Shown: piece by piece, positions 1-8,109 of the stretch | Position numbering within the stretch: the first letter of the stretch is position 1 | Layout of the letters: the number at the start of each line of letters is the position of its first letter | Origin: an uncultured Lachnospiraceae bacterium | GTDB lineage: Bacteria; Bacillota; Clostridia; Lachnospirales; Lachnospiraceae | Direction: 5' to 3' | DNA: 64,000 nt | Assembly: GCA_900539715.1 (NCBI GenBank) | Contig: UQDA01000001.1 | Span: 1-64,000 of the forward strand | Notes under the pieces: model-generated | What the model saw: the letters and a program-made list of their open reading frames with translations, nothing else | The model's database searches: none | What the model was told of the DNA's origin: nothing | Program-made: the position numbers and the translations under genes

Positions 1-1
1 A

Positions 2-44
2 GCTACCTTAACCCACCGTCTAAAGCCAGTGGGATTGCGGTAGC
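2..44. other. Nested hairpin resembling an IS200/IS605-type transposon end
   Basis: Two nested inverted repeats are visible: GCTACC (2-7) pairs with GGTAGC (39-44), and CCCAC (12-16) pairs with GTGGG (29-33) around a loop containing CTAAAGCC. Right ends of IS200/IS605 (tnpB) elements commonly carry a subterminal hairpin with a CCCnnGnCTAAAGnC type loop. No tnpB is inside the window; if real, the gene lies to the left. It could equally be a terminator or another structured RNA. Confidence 0.3.
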
Positions 45-145
45 CTTATTTCAATGATAAAAAACTGTCGGGCATGTCATTTTCTCAATTCTGAAAGCAT
101 CTGCCCTTTTATCATACAGCCAAACGAATGTTTGCGCAAAAAAAT

Positions 146-174
146 TTGACATTTTCCCGCAAAAGTTTTACACT
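146..174 (+). promoter_or_regulatory. Sigma-A promoter of azlCD
   Basis: TTGACA (146-151) and TACACT (169-174) are separated by 17 bp. The palindrome TTTGCGCAAA lies just upstream (131-140) and could be an operator. The leader contains an imperfect hairpin (190-199 with 204-213) before the AGGAGG site of azlC. Confidence 0.7.
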
Positions 175-249
175 GTCTCTAATCTGTTGCAGTAACGCGT
201 TCACGTGTTGCTGTATGCTTATCTTTTCTTATGACAGGAGGTCTTATCC

Positions 250-930
250 ATGAAAAAAAAGGCTTTGTGCGCTGCCTTTCCGCATACTCTCCCCATTTTG
301 ATGGGATATCTTTTCCTAGGTATCGCCTTTGGCGTCCTTCTGGCGGAAAACGGATTTTCCCCGGTCTGGGCACTGTTTATGAGCATCGTCATCTATGCGG
401 GTTCCGGACAGTTCGCCGCGATAGGGCTCATGACAGCCCCGTTTTCCCCGGTCTCATCCATCCTGCTCACCCTGATGATAAACGCCCGGCATCTTTTTTA
501 CGGGCTGTCCATGTTAAAGCCATTCAAAAAGGCGGGAAAAAGAAAGCCTTATATGATATTTTCCCTGACTGACGAAACTTATTCCCTGCTTTGTTCCGCC
601 AAACCTCCCGAAGGAGTGGATGAATCGTGGTTTTTCTTTTTTATCGCCCTACTCGACCAGCTGTACTGGATCGCAGGCTGCTGCCTCGGCGCGGCCGCCG
701 GAAAATTCCTGCCCTTTGATTCCACCGGTATCGACTTCACGATGACCGCCCTGTTTCTCGTTATATTTGTGGAACAATGGGAAAAGGCTTCCTCGCATCT
801 TTCCGCCTTTATCGGGCTTGGTATCACCGCCGTATGCCTGATAGCCTTCGGGCCGGACAGATTCCTTATTTTTTCCATGGCGGGCATCCTCGCCGCACTA
901 CTCATCTTTCAAAAGGAGCTTGACAAATGA
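250..930 (+). CDS. azlC: AzlC-family branched-chain amino-acid exporter, large subunit
   Basis: This 226-residue membrane protein has the AzlC/LIV-E architecture of several transmembrane segments, with the family-typical stretch IVIYAGSGQFAAIGLM near residue 52. AzlC forms a two-component exporter with AzlD for branched-chain amino acids and analogues such as 4-azaleucine; in Corynebacterium the pair is BrnFE. The start is fixed by AGGAGG eight bases upstream of the ATG. The gene overlaps azlD by four bases, so the subunits are translationally coupled. Family length is normal. The substrate is inferred from the family only. Confidence 0.93.
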   Translation: MKKKALCAAFPHTLPILMGYLFLGIAFGVLLAENGFSPVWALFMSIVIYAGSGQFAAIGLMTAPFSPVSSILLTLMINARHLFYGLSMLKPFKKAGKRKPYMIFSLTDETYSLLCSAKPPEGVDESWFFFFIALLDQLYWIAGCCLGAAAGKFLPFDSTGIDFTMTALFLVIFVEQWEKASSHLSAFIGLGITAVCLIAFGPDRFLIFSMAGILAALLIFQKELDK

Positions 931-1262
931 CATCCCAGACTTTCTTCCAGCTTTGCATTACCATCGCCATCATCGCCGTAGCTACATTTCTGACCCGCGC
1001 GCTGCCGTTCCTGCTCTTCCCTGACGGAAAAAAAACGCCGCGTGCCGTACAATATCTCGGCGCCGTCCTGCCGAGCGCTTCCATCGCCATGCTCGTCGTA
1101 TACTGCTTTAAAAATGTTTCCGTTCTTTCCGGCTCCCATGGCCTGCCGGAGCTGATAGCTGCAGTTTTTGTCATTGCCGTACATAAATGGAAGCACAGCC
1201 TGCTTTTATCTGTCGGCGGAGGAACGGCGCTGTATATGCTACTCGTGCAGGGGGTATTCTAA
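927..1262 (+). CDS. azlD: AzlD-family branched-chain amino-acid exporter, small subunit
   Basis: This 111-residue protein has about four hydrophobic segments and the AzlD signatures TFLTRALPFLLFPDG near its N-terminus and VQYLGAVLPSASIAMLVVYC in the middle. It is the small partner of AzlC in the inner-membrane exporter. The ATGA overlap with azlC and an AGGAG eight bases upstream support the start. The gene ends just before an intergenic repeat (copy A) that separates it from the convergent symporter gene. Confidence 0.92.
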   Translation: MTSQTFFQLCITIAIIAVATFLTRALPFLLFPDGKKTPRAVQYLGAVLPSASIAMLVVYCFKNVSVLSGSHGLPELIAAVFVIAVHKWKHSLLLSVGGGTALYMLLVQGVF

Positions 1263-1283
1263 AAGATGTGCACATCCATATGA

Positions 1284-1393
1284 AAAGTATACGCCCTGGC
1301 GAACACTGCCGGCAGGCAATAATTTCTCTTCGTGCGAGTGCGCATAATCGTGTTTTTTATTCGATAGGAAAGTTCCTTTCCTATCGAATAAAA
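1284..1393 (+). repeat. Intergenic repeat family, copy A
   Basis: This copy reads GTATACGCCCTGGCG at 1288, then a TGCCGGCAGGCAATA block, then TTCGTGCGAGTGCGCATAAT, and ends in a perfect palindrome: GATAGGAAAG TTC CTTTCCTATC inside TTTATTCG/CGAATAAA. It abuts the terminator of the convergent symporter gene. Related copies lie at 10106-10208, 13911-14012, 28703-28823 (inverted) and 44404-44515. Confidence 0.85.
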
Positions 1394-1416
1394 GGGGGAC
1401 GGCGTGGAGCCATCCC
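1354..1416 (-). terminator. Terminator pair of the alanine symporter gene
   Basis: On the minus strand GGGATGGC (1409-1416) pairs with GCCGTCCC (1396-1403) and is followed by a CCTTTTATT tract. Directly beyond it lies the long perfect hairpin of repeat copy A (1357-1391), which can terminate transcription from both sides. Confidence 0.7.
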
Positions 1417-1463
1417 TTTCCGCATTTTCTCTGTTCCCATCGTCTGTATCCAAAATCCCATCC

Positions 1464-2861
1464 TCAGTCGTCCACGACAGGAACCTCTTCTTCCTCCCAC
1501 GCTTCTAAATCGTTGATATATTTTTTCGTCTCCTTTGCGATAACATTCGACAAAAGCAGGACCGCCAGGAGATTCGGTATCGCCATCAGCGCGTTCAGAA
1601 TATCTGCCAGCGCCCACACCACATCGAGCACTGCCACCGGGGCTATCGCCGCAACTGCCACATATAAAATGCGGTACGGAAGAAGTCCCTTTTTCCCTGC
1701 AAAATATTCCACTGCGCGCTCTCCGTAATATGCCCACCCAAGCACCGTCGAATACGCAAAGCAGATGATTCCCAGCGTAAGTATCGCCGGCCCCAGATAC
1801 GGTATCTGCCCGAATGCCAGCGTCGTCAGGATGCCTCCGTCTGTAATCTCATTTGCATTTATCGCCGGATTTTTCATTATCGTGGAAACAAGCACCAGAC
1901 CGGTCATCAAACACACCACGACCGTATCCCAAAACGTACCTGTCGAAGAGACGAGCGCCTGCCGCACAGGATTGCGCGTCTGTGCCGCCGCTGCCGCGAT
2001 CGGTGCAGAACCGAGGCCGGATTCATTGGAAAACAGCCCGCGCGCCACGCCGTAGCGCATCGCCATCATCACGCCCGTACCCACAAGACCGCCTGCCGCC
2101 GCGCCGGGTTCAAACGCCAGCGTAAGTATCGTGCGGATCGCCGGAATAATATAATCATAATTTATCCCCAAAATGATGATACAGCCCAGCACATAAAAAA
2201 GCGCCATAAACGGGACCAGCTTCTCACACACCCTGGCGATAGAACGGATACCGCCGAAGATAACGACCGCCGTCAGCGCCGCCACGGCCAGACCGACCAG
2301 CCACCCCGGCACACCCGCCGTTTCCTCCACGACAGACGCAATGGCATTGACCTGTGTCGCACAGCCTATCCCGAAGGAGGCAAAGCCGGCAAATACCGCA
2401 AACGTCATACCCAGTATTTTGCCAAGGGGCTGCCATTTCAAACCTCTGGACAGAGCGTACATCGCGCCGCCCTGCATCCTGCCGTCTCTCTTTTTCACCC
2501 GGTATTTTACCGCTATCAGAGATTCAGCATATTTTGTCGCAATGCCGAACACACCCGACAGCCAGCACCAGAATACCGCGCCCGGGCCTCCGAGGGCGAT
2601 AGCCGTCCCGACTCCCACGATATTCCCTGTTCCTATCGTCGCCGCCAACGCCGTTGTCAGCGCCCCGAAATTACTGACCTCACCCTCCGCCTTGTGGTCC
2701 TTTGTCACGGAAAGACGGATTCCTTTTGTTATCGTCTTCCACTGGATAAATCCGGTCTTAAACGTCATAAAAATATGCGTGCTGAACAGCAGAATGATCA
2801 GCCACCAGCCCCATATCACGTCATCCACCGCAAAAACCACTTCGTTCAACTTCTCAAACAT
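1464..2861 (-). CDS. Alanine or glycine:cation symporter (AGCS family)
   Basis: This 465-residue polytopic membrane protein carries the AGCS/AlsT signature GTGNIVGVGTAIALGGPG at residues 77-94 and the conserved FWCWLSGVFGIATKYAESLIAVKYR region. AGCS carriers import alanine or glycine with Na+ or H+. Length and the acidic C-terminal tail are normal for the family. The start has AGGAGG seven bases upstream, and a consensus promoter lies at 2892-2920. The gene is monocistronic, convergent with azlCD, and ends in a clear terminator. Confidence 0.95.
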   Translation of the reverse strand: MFEKLNEVVFAVDDVIWGWWLIILLFSTHIFMTFKTGFIQWKTITKGIRLSVTKDHKAEGEVSNFGALTTALAATIGTGNIVGVGTAIALGGPGAVFWCWLSGVFGIATKYAESLIAVKYRVKKRDGRMQGGAMYALSRGLKWQPLGKILGMTFAVFAGFASFGIGCATQVNAIASVVEETAGVPGWLVGLAVAALTAVVIFGGIRSIARVCEKLVPFMALFYVLGCIIILGINYDYIIPAIRTILTLAFEPGAAAGGLVGTGVMMAMRYGVARGLFSNESGLGSAPIAAAAAQTRNPVRQALVSSTGTFWDTVVVCLMTGLVLVSTIMKNPAINANEITDGGILTTLAFGQIPYLGPAILTLGIICFAYSTVLGWAYYGERAVEYFAGKKGLLPYRILYVAVAAIAPVAVLDVVWALADILNALMAIPNLLAVLLLSNVIAKETKKYINDLEAWEEEEVPVVDD

Positions 2862-2891
2862 ACCTTTTCCTCCTGTACTTACTCTTTTATT

Positions 2892-2920
2892 AGTTTATCG
2901 CGTTACAGTGAAAAAGGCAA
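2892..2920 (-). promoter_or_regulatory. Sigma-A promoter of the alanine symporter gene
   Basis: On the minus strand TTGCCT (2920-2915) and TAAACT (2897-2892) are separated by 17 bp, giving a leader of about 25-30 bases. Just upstream, CAGTTCAG and CTGAACTG (about 2939-2984) form an 8-bp inverted repeat with a long loop. Confidence 0.65.
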
Positions 2921-2988
2921 TATTTTATTCAGCGCGTATCAGTTCAGCCATATCATGTTGTGCGGATAGGCGCATCTGAACTGTTACC

Positions 2989-4158
2989 TCAACGCTTTGC
3001 AAGCACCCGGTTGACCCGCTCGCTCGTAACAAGCATCAGCGCCGCCAGCGTGAGCAGAAAAAACGGATGTATCCCAAATCCGAACGTCTTTCCGAGAAAT
3101 CCCAGAAAAGGAGGCATCAGCAGGCAGCCCACATATGCGGTCGCCATCTGTATCCCCATGATACTCTGGCTGATATCCCTTCCGAAACGGTTCGGCGTGT
3201 CATGCAGCATCGCCGGATAGATAGGGGCACAGCCCAGACCGATGCATATCAGCCCTACCAGGCTCAGCCATGCCGTCCCCGGCAGCGCCAGAAGGACGCA
3301 GCCTGCCAGGCACAGCCATTCTCCCATCCTTATCATCTGTTTATTGTTAAAACGCAGGGCAAACACTCCTGCCAGTCCTCTTCCGACCGTGATTCCCATA
3401 TAGAATAATGAAACCCAGCGGGCAGCCGTTTCCGCAGCAAGCCCTTTTTGCTGTACCAGAAAAGTACTGCTCCACAGTCCGGCAGCTGCCTCCACCGCAC
3501 AGTAGGAAAAAAATGAGACCAGCGCAGGCTTCGCCGCAGGAAGCCTAAGAAGCTCTGTCAGTCCGGCGCTCCTCCGCGCTTCTCCCTCCGACTGCTCCTG
3601 CCGTCCCGTTTCAAAGCGTTTCCACAGCGGCAGGCTTATGAGCAGGCAGACCACCAGGACGCACTGCATCGCTGCAATAGTGCTGTAGCCTGTCCGCCAG
3701 CCATTTTCTTTTGTCAGAAAAAGCGACATCAAAAGCGGTCCTGCCGTCGCCCCTATGCCCCAAAAGCAATGCAACCAGTTCATATGCGCCGCCTCATAAT
3801 GAAGCGCCACAAAGTTATTTAACGCGGAATCCACCGCACCCGCACCGATACCCAGCGGGACTGCCAGCAGGCAGAGCCAAAAAAATCCCGGTGAGAGGCA
3901 ATAGCCCCACAGCCCTGCCGCAGTCATCGCTACACTGACCGCCGTAACTTTTCCTGTCCCGAATCTTTCTATCAGCTTTGCAGAAAAAAAGCTCGATACT
4001 ATCGTTCCTCCTGAAACGATAGTACTCAAAATTCCCGCCCAGGATACGGAAACTCCCAGCTCCTGATGCAGTACCGGCCATGCCGAGCCAAGTATCGCAT
4101 CAGGCAGTCCCAGGCTGATGAACGCGATATAGATTAAAATAAGCAATATTGTCGCCAT
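2989..4158 (-). CDS. Major facilitator superfamily transporter
   Basis: The product is a roughly 389-residue MFS carrier with 12 hydrophobic segments. The FSAKLIERFGTGKVTAVS loop after the second segment matches the MFS A-motif region. Substrate is unknown; sugar and drug MFS carriers look alike at this level. The start at 4158 is chosen because GGAGG precedes it at ten bases and the protein then begins directly with the first membrane segment (MATILLILIYIAFISLGLPD). A start at 4239 would add 27 hydrophilic residues but has no spaced ribosome-binding site. It probably shares a transcript with the small membrane gene upstream. Confidence 0.85.
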   Translation of the reverse strand: MATILLILIYIAFISLGLPDAILGSAWPVLHQELGVSVSWAGILSTIVSGGTIVSSFFSAKLIERFGTGKVTAVSVAMTAAGLWGYCLSPGFFWLCLLAVPLGIGAGAVDSALNNFVALHYEAAHMNWLHCFWGIGATAGPLLMSLFLTKENGWRTGYSTIAAMQCVLVVCLLISLPLWKRFETGRQEQSEGEARRSAGLTELLRLPAAKPALVSFFSYCAVEAAAGLWSSTFLVQQKGLAAETAARWVSLFYMGITVGRGLAGVFALRFNNKQMIRMGEWLCLAGCVLLALPGTAWLSLVGLICIGLGCAPIYPAMLHDTPNRFGRDISQSIMGIQMATAYVGCLLMPPFLGFLGKTFGFGIHPFFLLTLAALMLVTSERVNRVLAKR

Positions 4159-4249
4159 AACGGCAGCTCCTCCCTTTGCGGGCTGCTCCTGTATGCCCGC
4201 ATCGGGGTCTACTATAGCATCTTCTGTCCGTTTCGTCATCCCCTAAATT

Positions 4250-4618
4250 CTATCTTGCTATCATCGTCAGGTATGCCAGCACGCCCCCCAGCGCCCCGGC
4301 AGGAACCGCCGCCAGATACATCCACGCCATCTGCCAGCCGATGATTCCCTGAATCTGTGCCGGCGTCGCGCCTATCACCTCCATCTGCTCAATGCTGACG
4401 CTGTCCGGGCAAACGCTCTTTTTGCCGACGATGAACAATGCGATGCCCGCGCAGCACAGGATGAGCGCCGCGTGCGTTCCCTTCTCCTGAAATGCCCAGC
4501 ATACCGCAACGAACACAAGAAGCGCCCCCGAAAACACCCCCGATATCCAGAGCGGGAAATTATTCTTCCATTGCTGTACCGCCACCTGTCTGCAAAATCC
4601 CCTTTCTCCTTTACCCAT
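4250..4618 (-). CDS. Small membrane protein resembling half an FtsX-like permease domain
   Basis: This 122-residue protein has about three hydrophobic segments. Its C-terminal third, EQMEVIGATPAQIQGIIGWQ followed by a glycine-rich membrane segment, resembles the core of FtsX/MacB-type permeases, where the motif reads roughly lralGasrkqI. No ABC ATPase is next to it, and the large extracellular domain of such permeases is absent. AGGAGG eight bases before the ATG supports translation. It precedes the MFS gene in the same direction. Function unknown; it may be a remnant or a minimal membrane factor. Confidence 0.6.
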   Translation of the reverse strand: MGKGERGFCRQVAVQQWKNNFPLWISGVFSGALLVFVAVCWAFQEKGTHAALILCCAGIALFIVGKKSVCPDSVSIEQMEVIGATPAQIQGIIGWQMAWMYLAAVPAGALGGVLAYLTMIAR

Positions 4619-4813
4619 ACTTTTCTCCTCCTTTCCCCTGTTGAGGTCTTTCTATTATAGGACACCTTTTTTAGGAAGAAAGTCGAAATCTGTAAAAGAT
4701 TTTAAAAAAATTTCAAAAATTTTTCTTAATTTTGCTTTTTGTGCTATACTGGACTATGCGGCGCCGTTACAGACTGCGGCTCCGCCAGATAAAACGATAA
4801 AAGGTGGAAGAAA

Positions 4814-6172
4814 ATGAGTAAAACACAATCCAGCACACTGATGACAGAAGGTCCTATCTGGAAAAAGATAATCACCTTCGCCTTCCCGCTCTTTCTGGGA
4901 AATCTGTTCCAGCAGCTATACAACACTGCCGACTCCCTGATAGTAGGAAACTTCCTCGGAAGCGATGCCCTCGCGGCAGTCAGCTCTTCGGGCAGTCTTA
5001 TCTTTCTGATGGTCGGCTTTTTTAACGGCATCGCCATGGGAGCGGGCGTCGTTGTCGCCCGCTATTACGGTGCACGGCAGATTGAAAAACTGCAGCGCGC
5101 CATCCATACGGACGTAGCGTTCGCCCTTGTCGCAGGCGTACTCCTGACTATCATCGGTCTTATCCTCGCCCCGCAGATGCTCGTCTGGATGGGGACGCCC
5201 GAAGACGTCATGCCAAACTCTATCCTCTATTTCAGGATTTATTTCGCCGGTTCGCTGGCATTCGTCCTTTATAACGTACTGGTCGGCATCCTCCAGTCCA
5301 TCGGAGACAGCAGGCATCCGCTTTATTATCTCATACTGTCCTCCATGATAAATATCGCGCTCGACCTGCTTTTTGTCGGCGTATTCCGCTGGGGCGTCGG
5401 GAGCGCCGCTCTTGCGACCATCATCTCCCAGTTCGTCAGCGCCCTGCTCTGCCTGCGCCGGCTGATGCACAGCCCTGAGGAATACCGCGTGACCCTTTCC
5501 AAGATCCGCTTTGACCTTCCGATGCTCAAGCAGATTATCCAGAACGGTCTGCCCGCCGGACTGCAGAACTCTATCATCGCTTTAGCGAACGTAGTCGTAC
5601 AGTCCAATATCAACAGCTTCGGAAAAATGGCAGTCGCCGGCTGCGGCGCCTATTCCAAGGTCGAGGGCTTCGGCTTTCTGCCTATCACCTGCTTTTCTCT
5701 GGCGCTCACCACTTTCATCAGCCAGAACCTCGGCGCAAAAAAATACGACCGCGCCAAAAAGGGCGCACATTTCGGCATCATCTGCTCGATATGTCTTGCC
5801 GAGCTGGTAGGCGTGTGCATCTACATCCTGTCCCCGTACCTTATCGCCGCCTTTAACAATGACCCGCAGGTCGTTTCCTTCGGCGTCACCCAGGCACGCA
5901 CGGTCACACTGTTCTACTTCCTGCTGGCATTTTCTCACTGTATCGCGGGCATCATGCGCGGTGCCGGAAAAGCTACCGTGCCGATGTTTGTCATGCTGGC
6001 ATGCTGGTGCATTATCCGCGTGACCTACATCACGGTCATGGTAAAGCTCGTTCCCGTCATCACCACCATCTTCTGGGCATACCCGCTGACGTGGAGTTTA
6101 AGCTCGATAATCTTTTTAATCTACTTTTTGAAAGCGGACTGGATACACGCCTACGAAAAACGGAACGCGTAA
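4814..6172 (+). CDS. MATE-family efflux transporter
   Basis: This 452-residue protein has 12 predicted membrane segments and begins in the MATE manner, with GPIWKKIITFAFPLFLGNLF leading into QQLYNTADSLIVGNFLG. Members export cationic compounds using Na+ or H+; the DinF/NorM-like branch is common in Lachnospiraceae. The start has GGTGG six bases upstream. A TATACT -10 element is visible at 4744-4749 but only a weak -35. Just after the stop begins a 263-bp inverted repeat that separates it from the convergent ABC exporter operon. Confidence 0.93.
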   Translation: MSKTQSSTLMTEGPIWKKIITFAFPLFLGNLFQQLYNTADSLIVGNFLGSDALAAVSSSGSLIFLMVGFFNGIAMGAGVVVARYYGARQIEKLQRAIHTDVAFALVAGVLLTIIGLILAPQMLVWMGTPEDVMPNSILYFRIYFAGSLAFVLYNVLVGILQSIGDSRHPLYYLILSSMINIALDLLFVGVFRWGVGSAALATIISQFVSALLCLRRLMHSPEEYRVTLSKIRFDLPMLKQIIQNGLPAGLQNSIIALANVVVQSNINSFGKMAVAGCGAYSKVEGFGFLPITCFSLALTTFISQNLGAKKYDRAKKGAHFGIICSICLAELVGVCIYILSPYLIAAFNNDPQVVSFGVTQARTVTLFYFLLAFSHCIAGIMRGAGKATVPMFVMLACWCIIRVTYITVMVKLVPVITTIFWAYPLTWSLSSIIFLIYFLKADWIHAYEKRNA

Positions 6173-6184
6173 CCGTTAAATCCG

Positions 6185-6447
6185 CTCCGGTCAGACAGAT
6201 TCCGGGCAGGGGCAGAGGGAGATTCCGACAGCAGGTTCCGCTTTCACTCACAGGGAATTTTATACAAAGGCTGCGTCTTTTACAGGGCGTATGTCAAACG
6301 GTCAAACTCGCGCAGCTTCGCTGCGCTCAGACAAGTCCCGTTTGCCATACTGTAAAAGGCGCAGCCTTTGAAAATTCCCCTTCGTTCAAGAAGTCATCTG
6401 CTGCCGGAATCTCCCTCTGCCCCTGCCCGGAATCTGTCTGACCGGAG
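6185..6447. repeat. 263-bp intergenic inverted repeat (long palindromic element)
   Basis: The outer 50 bp of the two arms (6185-6234 and 6398-6447) match with one G.U-compatible difference. After an unmatched internal stretch of about 18 nt per arm, pairing resumes through GGGAATTTT, AAAGGCTGCG and CTTTTACAG blocks and CAAACGG/CCGTTTG, ending in GCGCAGC-TTC-GCTGCGC at 6310-6326. It fills nearly all of the gap between the MATE gene and the ABC permease gene, which converge. No coding potential or obvious target-site duplication is seen. It could be a MITE-like element, a large bidirectional terminator or a structured RNA. Confidence 0.9.
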
Positions 6448-6482
6448 AGTTTTCTCTGCCGGAAGAGAATCGTGTCCCCCTC

Positions 6483-7307
6483 TTATGTGCTGGCGGAAGT
6501 ATAATTCTTAATTGCTTTCTTCCAGACGATACGCGTAATGATAAATGCCAGTACAGGGGAGAGCACGCCCCACGCCATCATCGCCGGACTGAGCTCGCCC
6601 ATAAGAAAGAGCCCCGGGAAATTCGTTATCACAAAAATCGGCAGGATAAAGGTACCGATACGCTGCATCCACTTCCCGTATATCATCTGCGGCATATTGT
6701 TAAAATCCCACAGCGCGGCCGTCATTTCTCCCAGCCCCTGTGTCGCCGTCGTCCAGAATGCCAGCAGGTTCGGCAGCAAAAACAGGCTGTACGTCAGCAG
6801 ACACCCGCAGAGCAAAAAGAAGATAAATCCGGCTATCGCCCCCGCCGTGACCGGAAGCCCCGCTCTCTGCCAGCCGATGACGATCATTATGACTCCCGCC
6901 GCAAGATCCGGCAGGAGCAGGGAAATGTCCAGCTTCTGCAATGTCACCAGAAACTGCAGGGAGACCGGTTTTACCATGTACATGTCCAGCTGTCCTTCCC
7001 GCACCATCGTGGAGAGTCCCGTAAAATTCCCATAGTAGAGCATATATACGCCCGTCAGGAGCACATATACGCCGATAAACAAAAGGATATGATCCGGCGT
7101 CAGCACGCCGATATTTGTACCTGCCCGGTAAACGACCGCCACATATAAAAGTTTTATCAGCATCCAGCCTGTTTCTACCGCCACTCCGGCGGCAAAATTC
7201 GCGCGGTACTCCAGCTGCGACATCAGAGACATTTTCAAAAAAACGCCCAGAAGCCGTCCGTATCTGACCGCCCGTTCTGATATTTTCCCAAATGTTCCGT
7301 TCTTCAT
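6483..7307 (-). CDS. ABC-2 type exporter, permease subunit (second of two)
   Basis: This 274-residue membrane protein with about six segments belongs to the ABC-2/DUF990 permease group, recognisable by VREGQLDMYMVKPVSLQFLV in the first third, where relatives have a xxGxLDxyLxxPv motif. It would pair with the preceding permease as a heterodimer driven by the ATPase at 8106-9089. The start at 7307 has GGGAGG seven bases upstream and avoids overlap with the preceding stop; an upstream in-frame start at 7328 is less likely. Substrate unknown. Confidence 0.9.
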   Translation of the reverse strand: MKNGTFGKISERAVRYGRLLGVFLKMSLMSQLEYRANFAAGVAVETGWMLIKLLYVAVVYRAGTNIGVLTPDHILLFIGVYVLLTGVYMLYYGNFTGLSTMVREGQLDMYMVKPVSLQFLVTLQKLDISLLLPDLAAGVIMIVIGWQRAGLPVTAGAIAGFIFFLLCGCLLTYSLFLLPNLLAFWTTATQGLGEMTAALWDFNNMPQMIYGKWMQRIGTFILPIFVITNFPGLFLMGELSPAMMAWGVLSPVLAFIITRIVWKKAIKNYTSAST

Positions 7308-7308
7308 C

Positions 7309-8109
7309 TCAGCCTCCCACCGCCGCAAACCGCTTTAAGCCCTTCGCCCACAGCACTCTTGCCAGCGCAAAAAATACCGCTATCCATAAAAACTGACATA
7401 AAAATCCGCTGCCGACCTGCTCCCAGAGAAGCTTTCCGTTTACAATGTTGACCGGAAACTGCGTCGTATATCCAAAGGGCAGAAGACCGATGAGAAATGC
7501 CGCCGTTTCCCCGAAGATATCCATCGGGAACACACCTCCGCTTATCACGACCAGCACCACGCTCACAGTTCCGAATATCAGATGCACATCCGTCAGCCAG
7601 AAGCTTATGAGCGCCACGCAGTAAAAAATCAGGAAATTGAGGATTACCGCCAGCACCAGCGATACAAAAAATGCCGCAATCCTTCCCACGGATAATTCCA
7701 GCCCCAGAAATGCCGCCGAAAATCCGATGAGCCCTGCCGATACGAGCGTTAAAAGCCCCATCTGCACGCTTTTTTCCCCCATGTGATTGAAAAAGCGATA
7801 GGCAAAATAGTCAACCGGACGCACCAGATATTTGTTCAGTCCGCCTGTTTTGATATCCTGGTTCACCGCATATTCAAAGCCCGTATAAACGAGTTTGGAG
7901 ACCATTCCCGCCAGCAACGTATACACCATTATCTGTGGATAACTGTAGCCAGTCATCGCCCCGGCGTCGCCATGCCCATACAGATAATTCCACAAAAATG
8001 TCTGGATGATGATAGGAAACACCGTGCTCAAAAGGCTCAGGACAAAATTCGCCCGATATTCCAACGAAAGCTCTATCCCCATCCGGTACACACAGCGATA
8101 TGTCTTCAT
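7309..8109 (-). CDS. ABC-2 type exporter, permease subunit (first of two)
   Basis: This 266-residue protein has six hydrophobic segments and the same TGGLNKYLVRPVDYFAYRFF region that marks the ABC-2/DUF990 family, so the two permeases are distant paralogues. The ATG has AGGAGG in front and overlaps the stop of the ATPase gene (ATGA), which ties expression of the subunits together. The order ATPase-permease-permease is typical of exporters for peptides, lipids or drugs, but no substrate clue is nearby. Confidence 0.9.
   Translation of the reverse strand: MKTYRCVYRMGIELSLEYRANFVLSLLSTVFPIIIQTFLWNYLYGHGDAGAMTGYSYPQIMVYTLLAGMVSKLVYTGFEYAVNQDIKTGGLNKYLVRPVDYFAYRFFNHMGEKSVQMGLLTLVSAGLIGFSAAFLGLELSVGRIAAFFVSLVLAVILNFLIFYCVALISFWLTDVHLIFGTVSVVLVVISGGVFPMDIFGETAAFLIGLLPFGYTTQFPVNIVNGKLLWEQVGSGFLCQFLWIAVFFALARVLWAKGLKRFAAVGG

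Noticed and set aside
190..213. A riboswitch or T-box in the azlCD leader
   Set aside because: Only one imperfect 10-bp hairpin is visible, with no T-box sequence or antiterminator structure and too short a leader.
4744..4749. A full promoter for the first MATE gene
   Set aside because: TATACT is present, but the bases 17 bp upstream do not make a convincing -35 element.
6001..6441. A plus-strand frame running from the MATE gene end through the inverted repeat
   Set aside because: It is produced by the open frame of the palindromic DNA and has no start signal of its own.
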